A DNA stretch of 22,290 bases from COE1 sp965114465 (GTDB lineage Bacteria > Bacillota > Clostridia > Lachnospirales > Lachnospiraceae), in contig CBCOYO010000050.1 in the NCBI GenBank assembly GCA_965114465.1, forward strand, positions 1 through 22,290. The letters run 5' to 3'. The notes beneath the pieces are model-generated. The model saw nothing but the letters and a program-made list of their open reading frames with translations, was not told the DNA's origin and ran no database searches. This document shows, piece by piece, positions 1-8,017 of this stretch (positions are counted from its first letter, which is position 1; each line of letters opens with the position of its first letter). The position numbers were made by a program, and so were the translations under genes.

Positions 1-66
1 GCCCATCGCGAAGCGATTTCCAATGGCTGGATACGTAACAGTTCAATGGGTTATTTGAACTGTTAC
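1..66 (+). repeat. Structured intergenic repeat, copy 1 (cut by window edge)
   Basis: Positions 35-46 and 55-66 form a perfect 12-bp inverted repeat (GTAACAGTTCAA / TTGAACTGTTAC) around an 8-nt loop. Before it lies a small hairpin, ATCGC-GAA-GCGAT. The stretch aligns with the reverse complement of 10371-10440: both have GCC..ATC.CGAAG.G, then ATGGCT.GAT.C, then GTAACAG and TGAACTGTTAC. Between the copies the small hairpin changes from CGC/GCG to CAC/GTG, a compensatory change. The copy is incomplete because the window starts inside it. It is probably a dispersed non-coding repeat; its function is unknown. Confidence 0.6.
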
Positions 67-126
67 AAAATAATTGTATTGATTTCCATATTTGCTTGCA
101 TCCCCTATCGTGCAGTTGCAAAAAAA

Positions 127-270
127 TTCCCAAAGAACTTAAAACATCAATATTAAGAATGTAAATATATTCAAAAATGCATTGCTAGAAGCAGAAAATT
201 GCCAAAGAACTTAAAATATAAATATTAAGAATGTAAATATATTCAAAAATGCATTGGTAAAAGCAGAAAA
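127..270. repeat. 72-bp tandem direct duplication
   Basis: Two adjacent 72-bp units, 127-198 and 199-270, differ at only about five positions. Each unit contains CCAAAGAACTTAAAA, then TATTAAGAATGTAAATATAT, then TCAAAAATGCATTG. No open reading frame or ribosome binding site goes with it. It lies downstream of the glgB terminator. The high identity suggests a recent slip or duplication. Confidence 0.8.
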
Positions 271-336
271 ATCATTCTGTTTTACACAATCTCTCAAATA
301 ACATTTTTAGTATCTTTTAATTCATTCGTTCTTTCA

Positions 337-381
337 TAGATCTGCTTGAAATGGGTTGCATGCTTCCGCAACACAGGTCTA
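337..381 (+). other. Imperfect two-part hairpin
   Basis: TAGATCTG (337-344) can pair with CAGGTCTA (374-381), with one G-U pair on the plus-strand transcript. Inside, GTTGC (355-359) pairs with GCAAC (368-372). It sits next to the glgB terminator, with no gene nearby on the plus strand. It may be a degraded repeat. Apart from this, the repeats and the terminator, positions 1-539 show nothing recognisable. Confidence 0.25.
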
Positions 382-434
382 TAAATAAAAATGGCTGCCG
401 GAAAATAATGAATTCTAATTATTTCCCGACAGCC
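381..434 (-). terminator. Rho-independent terminator of glgB
   Basis: On the minus-strand transcript a 17-bp stem forms between 418-434 and 393-409, closed throughout if G-U pairs are allowed, with an 8-nt loop at 410-417. It is followed by AUUUUUAUUUAU (381-392). It starts about 105 nt after the glgB stop codon, which fits the end of the giant-gene/glgB transcription unit. Confidence 0.88.
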
Positions 435-539
435 TTAATTTTATATCCTTGGATTTCTATATTTTTATAATTCAATTTTATATAGACGGATTAGCCTATT
501 TTGCATTTATATGTTAGCAAAGCTGCATACTTCACTATT

Positions 540-2483
540 TTAGAAGGAAAATATAAGTGCAGTCAATGGCGGCATATCAAATGAAATATATTGTTTCCGA
601 TTGTCGCACTCTCCTTTTTTCGCCTTGATGGTCTTTGGAATTTTATTTCCATTTCCGCCAAAACGCTCCTCGTCAGAATTTAATACCAACTTGTATTGTG
701 TATTCATCGGCACGCCAACTTCATATTTAGGATATTCCACCGGTGTCATATTAATAACGAACAACAAATGCTGTTTACCGCTTTCTGTCCTTCTGACAAA
801 ACTGTAAATACTGCGCTCATAGTCGTCTGCATTCATCCACTCAAACCCTAACCAATCATTATCTATTTCATATAGACATGGACTCTTTACATAAAGGTTC
901 AGCAGTTCGCTCATAAATTCTTTCATGCCTTTGTTAAACGGCTTTTCTAACAGACCCCAGTCGAGTTCTCTTGCTTCGCTCCATTCGCGTTCCTGTCCAA
1001 AATCCTGTCCCATAAACAAAAGTTTCTTGCCTTCGTGCCCAAACATAAATGCATATAAATTGCGCAGATTCGCATATTTATCAATTTCATATCCTGGCAT
1101 TTTATTTACCATAGAACATTTTAAATGTACCACTTCGTCATGTGATAGTGGAAGGATATAATTTTCTGCATGGTTATAACTCATAGCAAATGTCAACTTA
1201 TTGTGATTGCCGCTGCGGAAATAAGGATCCATTTTCATATATTCGCAGTAATCATGCATCCAGCCCATATTCCATTTAAAAGAGAAGCCAAGTCCGCCAT
1301 CCTCTGGGGGAGCTGTTACCTTCGGCCAAGCCGTAGATTCCTCTGCAATGGTCATAACACCTGGATATCCACCATGAATTACAGAATTTAAGTGTTTGAA
1401 AAACTCAATTGCATCAAGATTTTCGTTGCCGCCGTATTTATTCGCTACCCACTGACCATCTTGTTTGCCGTAATCAAGATAGAGCATAGAAGCAACTGCG
1501 TCAACACGAAGTCCGTCAACATGGAACTCGCGAACCCAGAACAGCGCATTTGCAATTAAGAAATTACGTACTTCATTTTTACTGTAATTAAAGATTTTCG
1601 TCCCCCAGTCTGGATGCTCACCAAGGCGCTTGTCAGGATGCTCATACAGGCAGGTTCCGTCAAACTCGCAAAGTCCATGTGCATCTCTTGGGAAATGTGC
1701 AGGTACCCAATCAAGAATCACACCAATATTATTTTTATGGAATAAATCAATTAGATAGCGAAAATCATCTGGTGTTCCATACCGTGAAGTGGGTGCATAA
1801 TACCCTGTTACCTGATATCCCCATGAGCCGTCAAACGGAAATTCTGCAATTCCCATTAACTCAACATGTGTATAAGGCATTTCCTTTAAATATTCAATCA
1901 TTCTATCCGCAAATTCACGGTAATTATAGAACCCGTCCTCTGTACCATCGGGATGTTTCATCCAAGAACCAATATGACACTCATAGATTGCCATAGGTTC
2001 CTTATTCATATCCTTTTTCTCTCTATCTGTCATCCATTTTTTATCTGTCCACTTAAAATGGTTTAAATCGTATACTTTTGATGCAGTACCTGGGCGCATT
2101 TCTGCATAGTTTGCATAGGGATCTGCCTTGTATAGCCTTGCACCATTCGGAAGCACCAGCATATATTTATACATCTGCCCTTCTTTGACTCCCTCGACAA
2201 ATGTTGCAAAAATACCACCCTCACCAAGCCGTTCCATTGGGCTAGCGCCCTCGTTCCAACCATTAAACTCACCAATAACATATACTTCTTTCGCATTCGG
2301 TGCCCAAACTGCAAAGAATACACCATCTTTTTTTCCTTTTTTGCAGGGATGTGCCCCTAACTTCTTGTAAATATCATAATGCGTTCCCTGTCCAAAGACA
2401 TATTGGTCAGCATCTGATATAAATATGGTAGTTTCCATTGATTCCTTCTCATTTGCAGCGCTCGTTGTACTCGTTGTTTCCAT
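540..2483 (-). CDS. glgB: 1,4-alpha-glucan branching enzyme GlgB
   Basis: A GH13 enzyme that cuts alpha-1,4-glucan chains and re-attaches them by alpha-1,6 links to branch glycogen in the cytoplasm. The product is 647 residues from the chosen ATG. An Isoamylase-N/CBM48 region (about residues 35-125, with FAVWAPNAKEVYVIGEFN) precedes the catalytic barrel. Catalytic residues are visible: nucleophile D328 in GLRVDAV, acid/base E381 in TIAEES and transition-state D449 in LSHDEVVH. Their spacing of 53 and 68 residues equals that of E. coli GlgB D405, E458 and D526. A C-terminal all-beta amylase domain ends the protein. The start at 2483 is chosen because AAAAGGGGG lies 7 nt before it; an ATG nine codons upstream would bury that site. 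A further in-frame ATG 15 codons downstream also has an AGAAGGA-like site. The gene lies 47 nt after the giant repeat-protein gene, so it is probably co-transcribed. No other glg genes are in view. Confidence 0.95.
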   Translation of the reverse strand: METTSTTSAANEKESMETTIFISDADQYVFGQGTHYDIYKKLGAHPCKKGKKDGVFFAVWAPNAKEVYVIGEFNGWNEGASPMERLGEGGIFATFVEGVKEGQMYKYMLVLPNGARLYKADPYANYAEMRPGTASKVYDLNHFKWTDKKWMTDREKKDMNKEPMAIYECHIGSWMKHPDGTEDGFYNYREFADRMIEYLKEMPYTHVELMGIAEFPFDGSWGYQVTGYYAPTSRYGTPDDFRYLIDLFHKNNIGVILDWVPAHFPRDAHGLCEFDGTCLYEHPDKRLGEHPDWGTKIFNYSKNEVRNFLIANALFWVREFHVDGLRVDAVASMLYLDYGKQDGQWVANKYGGNENLDAIEFFKHLNSVIHGGYPGVMTIAEESTAWPKVTAPPEDGGLGFSFKWNMGWMHDYCEYMKMDPYFRSGNHNKLTFAMSYNHAENYILPLSHDEVVHLKCSMVNKMPGYEIDKYANLRNLYAFMFGHEGKKLLFMGQDFGQEREWSEARELDWGLLEKPFNKGMKEFMSELLNLYVKSPCLYEIDNDWLGFEWMNADDYERSIYSFVRRTESGKQHLLFVINMTPVEYPKYEVGVPMNTQYKLVLNSDEERFGGNGNKIPKTIKAKKGECDNRKQYISFDMPPLTALIFSF

Positions 2484-2490
2484 TCGTTTT

Positions 2491-2500
2491 CCCCCTTTTA
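2491..2500 (-). promoter_or_regulatory. Ribosome binding site deciding the glgB start
   Basis: TAAAAGGGGG on the minus strand ends 7 nt before the ATG at 2483. The upstream in-frame ATG at 2510 would place this site inside the gene and has no good site of its own. Confidence 0.7.
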
Positions 2501-2530
2501 ATCGTTGCATTTTATTTTGCTGCGCATTTG

Positions 2531-5500
2531 TTAAATGAAATCCCGCTCTTTCAGTACAATCATATCTTGGCTGTCATACCGCTTTGAGAACAGCACATCA
2601 ACAAAGTTCTTTACTTTTGACTTCTTTGATTTCCATATTGCCTCGTCAATAATATCCCTAACTTCGTCTTTGGTCACTACATGATTGCCGCTCTGGATAT
2701 TGGCTATTCTGGTATAAAGTGCAAGTATGCCCAGTTCGTCAATGGAGTATTCCAGCGCAAGCGCATAATTTCTTGCATAAGCAACCAGCGCATTATTATC
2801 CATTTCCATTAAATCAATCCGGATATTAAAATAGTCTGCTATCATCGCCTGCTTTTTCAAAAGTTTGGTAATCTCTTTTCGGGTATCTTCCATAATCACT
2901 ACCAAACCAAAATTTTTCCGGTTGAGGAGCATCGCCATTTCATAGAGCTTTTCTTCCAGTATTCCATTTGCCTTCTCTATAATAATAGCACCATTTGCCA
3001 ATTTATCAAAGATTTCTTTTAAATTTCTTATATTAATTTTCTCGCCGGTAATTTTTGCAATTTTTCCTGAGAAGCCTGGCTCAAGCTGCTGAAACCTTCG
3101 GGCAAGATTTTTTGCCATCCGCACAGTATCAAGTCCTGCGTCGCCAGTTACAATTACATTTCCGGTAAATCCAGCAAGCGACATATTGTCTAGTGCATAG
3201 AGAATCTGCTTTTTAATCTTCTTCGTAACGGCAAAATTTTCAAAAAGTTCCTGCTCCTCCTGTGTAAATTCGCGGATATCTTCACGTTTTGCCCCTGTTG
3301 CCTCTTTCTTTGTAGTTGCCATAATTTTATCAGAAAGAGAACTAAGGTCTGCCGTATTCATCTTAATCTCCTGTGTTTTTAATGCATCTTCTTTCGCCAT
3401 CTCGGCAATCTGTTCTGCTTTTTCTCGTTCAAATTCTTCCCGCTCCTCATCTGTTTCTTCCTCATAGGCACTTTTTGCCGCTGCGGATGCAATTGCGCTT
3501 GCCATTGCACTCGCTTTAATATTTATTTCTCCAGTTTTCGTACTGACTTTTGGCAACCGACCGGTTGTCTTGCGTTTTAGCGACTCCACTGCTTGAACAG
3601 GCTGAACCTGAACAGACCCTATTGGTTCTGCCTGCAAAATACTAGGTGGCAGATTTTCCGCCTCTGCGTGTATCATCGGTCTGCGGTTGTTATCAGAATG
3701 ATTTTGTGTTGTATTTTGTATTGGAATCGCTTGTGTTTCACTTTGTATGTTTTGAACAGAAGCATTTTCATATGGTGTTTCCGTGTAAAATCCATTATTT
3801 AGCAATTCGGTTGGTGATGCTTCTGCATATTGGTATGGAATATTTTGCGTTTCTTCTGTTGGGTAGTTTATATTTTGGTATTCTTGTTGTTCTTCTTCTG
3901 TTGGGTAGTTTATATTTTGGTATTCTTGTTGTTCTTCTGTTGGGTAGTTTATATTTTGGTATTCTTGTTGTTGTGGTTCTTGTGTTGGGTAATTTATATT
4001 TTGGTATTCCTGTTGCTGTGGTTCTTCGGTTGGGTAGTTTATATTTTGGTATTCTTGTTGTTGTGATTCTTGTGTTGGGTAGTTTATATTTTGGTAGTCT
4101 TGTTGTTCTTCTGCTGGATAGTTTATATTTTGGTATTCCTGTTGCTGTGGTTCTTCGGTTGGATAGCTTAAGTTTTGATAGTCTTGTTGTGGTTCTTCTG
4201 TTTGGTAATTTGTAATCTGGTCTTCTTCTAATTGGAACGTATTAGATTGATAATCTATATCTTGTGTTTCTTCTATTTGAGAGTCTTCTATTTGAGATTT
4301 CTCTATTTGAGAGTCTTCTATTTGAGAGTCCTCTATTTGAAATTCTTCTATTTGAGAATCTTCTATCTGAGATTCTTCTGTTTGAGATTTATTGGTTTGA
4401 TACTCGATATTTTGCAATTCTTGCGGCTTTAGTATATTGGGTTGAGCATTGATATGCTGTGGTTCTTCTAGTTGTAATTCTTGTGTTTGCGAATCTTCAA
4501 AACTGCGGTTTCTATTTTGAAGTTCCTCTATTTGTTGAGAATCTATAGATTCTTTGCTTTTTGGTTCTTCGGTAATAAGTTCTCTATTTAATGATTCTTT
4601 TAACGGGGACTCCTTAGTAAGCTGTTGTTCCGTTTGTGGTTTTTGGGTTTTTTTATTTTTTATTTTTTTATTTTGTGATTCATGATTGTACGCTTTATTA
4701 AAGTTTGATTCTGCAAGGCTTGCAGCATCTATTGGTATAATGTTAGTGTGGGTTTCTACCACGCTGTCTTCTGTAGGAGAGGCTTCATTTAAGTTGTCTT
4801 GTTGTATATCTTGCTCTGATTCTTCCACATTTTCTAAATCTTCTGTGAAAGCAGTTTCCTGATTTAATATTACCACTTTATTGGTTTGTTCTTCTTCAAA
4901 TCTTTGCTTTTCATACTCTTGCGGTGTTTGGACAACATTATAACTATTTTCAGGAACTTCTGTTATGGCGCTATTTTCTTGCAAATCCTCTTTGCCGGAA
5001 TCGCTTTCATATAAGTAATTCTCACTGCCATTATTTTGTTGCAAATTCTCTTCTACAACGTTGTTTTCCTGAACATACTCCTCCGTAATATAACTTTCTT
5101 GCAGATAACCTTCCTCGAAATTACTTTCCTGCGGATATTCATATTCCTCATCGGAATAGCTTTCTTGCTCGTAGTATTCTGTGGATTCGTATTGCGTTGT
5201 TAAATTGCTTTCTGGTGGATACGCTTGATTCGAGTAGCTGCTTTCTTGCGGATACATTGTATATGCGTCTGTGTCTTCTGTTTGTTGGTAATTGCTTTCT
5301 GGTGGATACGCTTGATTCGAGTAGCTGTTTTCTTGCGGATACATTGTATATGCGTCTGTGTCTTCTGTTTGTTGGTAAAAGTCTTGCTTCGACTGCAAAA
5401 GGGCTTCTTCTTCAGCTGCCTTTTTAATTTCTGGTTCTTCTTTGTCAAGTTCTCCAAGAATACCGCTTTTAATGGAATTGTCAAAGTTTTCAAAGATTTT

Positions 5501-7792
5501 TCCAGTCTGGCTTAGCACATGCTGGCGGACTTTTTCTTTACGCCGCTGTTCGATCTCGCGCTTGACTCTTTCCCATTCAACAAGCACATTTTCCAATCCT
5601 GCCGCTCCAATAATTGCCTTGGGATCTTGCTGCTGCTCCGCAGTGGGGTGAAAAATATCCTGTTCATGAAAAATATTTTCACCTGTGTTCTCAATGCGGC
5701 TTTGTTCCTCACTGACAGAACGTTCTGTTGTATTGTGCAGTTCTTCAATATCAGCTTCCTGTTTAATAAAGCGTGCTTTGTCGCCTGGTAGGATTACTTT
5801 TCGAATTGCCCCAGTATCCGGCCCGGGTTTTTCTTCCGAAATACCATCCAACAATTCTGCTACCCGTTTGGTATGCGGTAAAGTATTATCCTCTACGATT
5901 ATTTCGCGAAATCCTGACTGCTTCTCTGACTGCTGCAAAGGTTCATCTTCTTCTGTATTATCATTTAGAGATATCTCCTTCATACCATCCGCAACTACTT
6001 TTTGCAGATTAATAGTATTGTACTGACTCATATCGTTTGGCTGCACAATTGCGGGGGCTGGCTTACTTACAGGCTTATTTGTATATGAACTCTCTTGATA
6101 AGTGCTATTTGCATTCGTGTAAGTTTCGTCAACATACGCTCTATCTGCATATACACCATTACTATCTGCATAAGATTCATCACTATATGTCCCATTTTGA
6201 TAGAATCCCGTTGCATTCACATTGGTTTCTTCTTGATATGCCCCATTGGCATAGTTTTCACTAGCATATGCTCCGTCTTGGTACTGCTCGTCTACATATG
6301 CTCCGTTTGCGTTCTCATAAGTTGCATCACCATATGTTCCATCTTGGTACACTTCGTTTGCGTTCGTGTAAGTTCCGTCAGCATATGCTTGATCTTGGTA
6401 CACTCCATTTGCATTCGTGTAAGTTCCGTCGGCATATGCTTGGTCTTGGTACACTCCGTTTGCATTCGTGTAAGTTCCGTCGGCATATGCTTGGTCTTGG
6501 TACACTCCGTCTGTATTCTCGTAGGTTTCGTTGCCGTATGCTCCGTCTTGGTACTGCCCATTTGCATTTCCATAGTTTTCCTCGGCATATGCGCTGTCAT
6601 GATATTCTCCATTTGTATTGGTATATGTTCCATCTTCATACGTTCCATCCGGATAAGCCTCATCTACATTAGAGTATATTCTATTTGTATTAGAATATGT
6701 TTCATTTGTATATATACCGTCTTGATATGGTTCTTCGGGATATATATCTTTCGCATATTCTCCTGTTTGATACTCTTCTTCTGGGTATGTATTTTGCCCA
6801 TACGCATTATTTACCTGCATTTCTCCTGTATATGCTTGATCGGGATAAGCCTCTTCACCATAACCATTCTCAGAATACTCTTGATAATTTGCATTCTCTT
6901 GTGGTTCATCATTATAAACGACATCTGCATAAGCTTCACTAGAATACAATTCTTCTGGATACTTACTGTTTGCAAAAGTGTCCTGATTTCGCTGCGCCGT
7001 ATTGCCGTATGTATGTTCTACATAGAACTCTCCCGTATAGGAATTTTGTAAAGCTTGACTTTCTGCGCTGTTCGTATTCCCATAATCTTCTTCCATGTAA
7101 TTTTGTTGATAGTCTTCGTCTGCATATGCATCCTGTGAATACCCATTGTAATCATTTTCAATGCTCTCACTGCTTACGCCATTGAGCATTGCCTCATATT
7201 TTTTCTGTTGAACTGGAGTCAATGGTGCATGAAGCATTTTTAATTCCATCGCTTTTATTACATAAGCGCCATCTCCAAACCACAGAATTAAATCATCACA
7301 TTCCTCAATGCATTTCGTCGCAAGTCCTACTCTATGATAGAGGTAAGCAAGTTCATATGCCCACTCCTCCTGATAATCCCTCTTTTTTAATTCTTCCAAA
7401 AGTTCAATCCGTTCTTCCAAACTGGCTTCCTGTGCTGCCAAAATACGGTAACGCAGCGTAAAAACGCCATTATCCCGCGGTGCAAGCTTTACAAACCGCT
7501 TATAATATTCGATTGCTGCTACCACATCATCCATTTCAATAGAAATCTCACATAGCGAATGCACTACCGATCGGTTTGTAGGATAACGGTCATACGCTAA
7601 CTGTAGCATAGCACGACAATCCTCTTTGCGTCTGTTTGCGCGATACAATGCCGCAATTTTTAACAGAGTCGTAGCACTCTTAACTCGCCGCCAATCTATT
7701 TTATCTGCAATTGCAACAGCTTCCTCATATTTTTCTTTTTCTATTAATCTGTTAATTTCTTCTGAACGAATCCTATATTCGTATTTATCCAA
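2531..7792 (-). CDS. Giant TPR / tandem-repeat / degenerate AAA+ protein
   Basis: Not assigned to a named protein. It has 1,753 residues and no signal peptide or membrane segment, so it is probably cytoplasmic. Residues 1-205 are alpha-helical and TPR-like (pattern YEEAVAIADKI, AIEYYKRFVKLAP, WAYELAYLYHRVGL). Residues about 206-1405 are low complexity and probably disordered. They are Tyr/Asn/Asp/Gly-rich first (to about 575), then acidic, then Gln/Glu-rich, with at least four classes of tandem repeat. A charged helical stretch (about 1428-1465) leads to an AAA+-like C-terminal domain (about 1510-1753). There the P-loop position reads GDAGLDT (1550-1556), lacking the Lys and Thr that bind ATP phosphates, and the Walker B position reads GAIIIEKANG with a Glu (E1606) but no Asp-Glu pair. 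ATP hydrolysis therefore looks lost. The start is TTG, backed by GAGGTGAT 5 nt upstream; no in-frame ATG occurs for about 80 codons. The neighbour glgB suggests a glycogen-linked scaffold, but this is only inference. The repeats keep frame throughout, so the gene looks intact. Confidence 0.85.
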   Translation of the reverse strand: MDKYEYRIRSEEINRLIEKEKYEEAVAIADKIDWRRVKSATTLLKIAALYRANRRKEDCRAMLQLAYDRYPTNRSVVHSLCEISIEMDDVVAAIEYYKRFVKLAPRDNGVFTLRYRILAAQEASLEERIELLEELKKRDYQEEWAYELAYLYHRVGLATKCIEECDDLILWFGDGAYVIKAMELKMLHAPLTPVQQKKYEAMLNGVSSESIENDYNGYSQDAYADEDYQQNYMEEDYGNTNSAESQALQNSYTGEFYVEHTYGNTAQRNQDTFANSKYPEELYSSEAYADVVYNDEPQENANYQEYSENGYGEEAYPDQAYTGEMQVNNAYGQNTYPEEEYQTGEYAKDIYPEEPYQDGIYTNETYSNTNRIYSNVDEAYPDGTYEDGTYTNTNGEYHDSAYAEENYGNANGQYQDGAYGNETYENTDGVYQDQAYADGTYTNANGVYQDQAYADGTYTNANGVYQDQAYADGTYTNANEVYQDGTYGDATYENANGAYVDEQYQDGAYASENYANGAYQEETNVNATGFYQNGTYSDESYADSNGVYADRAYVDETYTNANSTYQESSYTNKPVSKPAPAIVQPNDMSQYNTINLQKVVADGMKEISLNDNTEEDEPLQQSEKQSGFREIIVEDNTLPHTKRVAELLDGISEEKPGPDTGAIRKVILPGDKARFIKQEADIEELHNTTERSVSEEQSRIENTGENIFHEQDIFHPTAEQQQDPKAIIGAAGLENVLVEWERVKREIEQRRKEKVRQHVLSQTGKIFENFDNSIKSGILGELDKEEPEIKKAAEEEALLQSKQDFYQQTEDTDAYTMYPQENSYSNQAYPPESNYQQTEDTDAYTMYPQESSYSNQAYPPESNLTTQYESTEYYEQESYSDEEYEYPQESNFEEGYLQESYITEEYVQENNVVEENLQQNNGSENYLYESDSGKEDLQENSAITEVPENSYNVVQTPQEYEKQRFEEEQTNKVVILNQETAFTEDLENVEESEQDIQQDNLNEASPTEDSVVETHTNIIPIDAASLAESNFNKAYNHESQNKKIKNKKTQKPQTEQQLTKESPLKESLNRELITEEPKSKESIDSQQIEELQNRNRSFEDSQTQELQLEEPQHINAQPNILKPQELQNIEYQTNKSQTEESQIEDSQIEEFQIEDSQIEDSQIEKSQIEDSQIEETQDIDYQSNTFQLEEDQITNYQTEEPQQDYQNLSYPTEEPQQQEYQNINYPAEEQQDYQNINYPTQESQQQEYQNINYPTEEPQQQEYQNINYPTQEPQQQEYQNINYPTEEQQEYQNINYPTEEEQQEYQNINYPTEETQNIPYQYAEASPTELLNNGFYTETPYENASVQNIQSETQAIPIQNTTQNHSDNNRRPMIHAEAENLPPSILQAEPIGSVQVQPVQAVESLKRKTTGRLPKVSTKTGEINIKASAMASAIASAAAKSAYEEETDEEREEFEREKAEQIAEMAKEDALKTQEIKMNTADLSSLSDKIMATTKKEATGAKREDIREFTQEEQELFENFAVTKKIKKQILYALDNMSLAGFTGNVIVTGDAGLDTVRMAKNLARRFQQLEPGFSGKIAKITGEKINIRNLKEIFDKLANGAIIIEKANGILEEKLYEMAMLLNRKNFGLVVIMEDTRKEITKLLKKQAMIADYFNIRIDLMEMDNNALVAYARNYALALEYSIDELGILALYTRIANIQSGNHVVTKDEVRDIIDEAIWKSKKSKVKNFVDVLFSKRYDSQDMIVLKERDFI
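3842..4180 (-). repeat. Coding tandem repeat, 13-15 residues x 8
   Basis: Eight copies of YQNINYPTEEPQQQE-like units (lengths 15, 13, 15, 15, 15, 13, 14, 13 residues) starting at residue 1205 of the giant protein. Copies differ by whole-codon indels in the Gln/Glu tail and by Thr/Ala and Glu/Gln swaps. The array looks recently amplified. Confidence 0.9.
4268..4387 (-). repeat. Coding pentapeptide repeat, 15 bp x 8
   Basis: Eight consecutive 5-residue units of SQIEE/SQIED type, with variants SQTEE, FQIED and SQIEK. The DNA is an in-frame 15-bp microsatellite with few substitutions. Slippage here would change protein length without shifting frame. Confidence 0.9.
5204..5377 (-). repeat. 87-bp coding direct duplication
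   Basis: Two adjacent 87-bp units (5204-5290 and 5291-5377) encode nearly identical 29-residue blocks that begin YQQTEDTDAY and end NQAYPPESN. One visible residue change separates them (QENS versus QESS), so the duplication is young. Confidence 0.9.
6348..6551 (-). repeat. 51-bp coding tandem repeat in the Tyr-rich region
   Basis: Near-identical 51-bp units begin at 6348, 6399, 6450 and 6501, the last one degenerate. Each encodes 17 residues of the type YQDQAYADGTYTNANGV. Similar but more diverged Tyr-rich units with other spacings extend over roughly 6070-7150. Confidence 0.85.
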
Positions 7793-7797
7793 GTATA

Positions 7798-7805
7798 ATC
7801 ACCTC
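7798..7805 (-). promoter_or_regulatory. Ribosome binding site for a TTG start
   Basis: GAGGTGAT on the minus strand ends 5 nt before the TTG at 7790-7792. It is a near-consensus Shine-Dalgarno sequence and is the main reason for accepting the non-ATG start of the giant gene. Confidence 0.75.
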
Positions 7806-7878
7806 AGTTAAAATGTAACCACTTTCGTTTACTATATAGTTATATTGTATGGCAAAAATATCTGCCGTACATTTGCGC

Positions 7879-7920
7879 CAGCCGCACGCCACAAAACGGC
7901 AATTTCCCTCTGTGCGACTG
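7879..7920 (-). ncRNA. 42-nt structured RNA element, copy A (leader of giant gene)
   Basis: Read on the minus strand, CAGUCGCAC (7912-7920) pairs with GUGCGGCUG (7879-7887) as a 9-bp stem. An 11-nt purine-rich bulge AGAGGGAAAUU follows its 5' arm. A 5-bp hairpin GCCGU-UUU-GUGGC (7888-7900) then stacks directly on the 3' arm. A second copy at 14426-14467 has exactly the same segment lengths, and substitutions preserve pairing. Wobble pairs work only on minus-strand RNA; on the plus strand they would be A-C mismatches. The element lies about 86 nt before the TTG start and downstream of a good promoter, so it should be in the 5' leader. It is not a motif I recognise. It could instead be a structured dispersed repeat. 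Confidence 0.5.
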
Positions 7921-7988
7921 TGTGCATATTACGTTCTCTATTTGCTAATTGTCTTTTAATACGCTGTTTCCGGCGCACTCATATGGAC

Positions 7989-8017
7989 AGTTTAGCACAC
8001 TCGTTTCCTTATGTCAA
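7989..8017 (-). promoter_or_regulatory. Sigma-A type promoter for the giant gene
   Basis: On the minus strand, TTGACA (8012-8017, perfect -35) is followed by a 17-nt spacer and TAAACT (7989-7994), preceded by TGC as an extended -10. The -35 overlaps the last codons of the MATE gene. Transcription would start near 7982 and give a leader of about 190 nt that includes structured element A. Confidence 0.65.

Noticed and set aside
3646..4215. Plus-strand Leu/Val/Phe-rich open frame of 189 codons resembling a membrane protein
   Set aside because: It is the mirror of the Gln/Asn/Tyr/Glu repeats. Its hydrophobicity comes from complementary codons, and it lacks a start context.
6348..6551. CRISPR-like regular repeats
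   Set aside because: The units are contiguous without unique spacers, have a period divisible by three and sit inside a coding frame.
6095..7051. Long plus-strand open frame of 318 codons opposite the Tyr-rich repeats
   Set aside because: It is Ile/Cys-rich, has no ribosome site, and is open only because the repeat codons on the opposite strand exclude stops. The minus-strand frame has folded ends and a good ribosome site.
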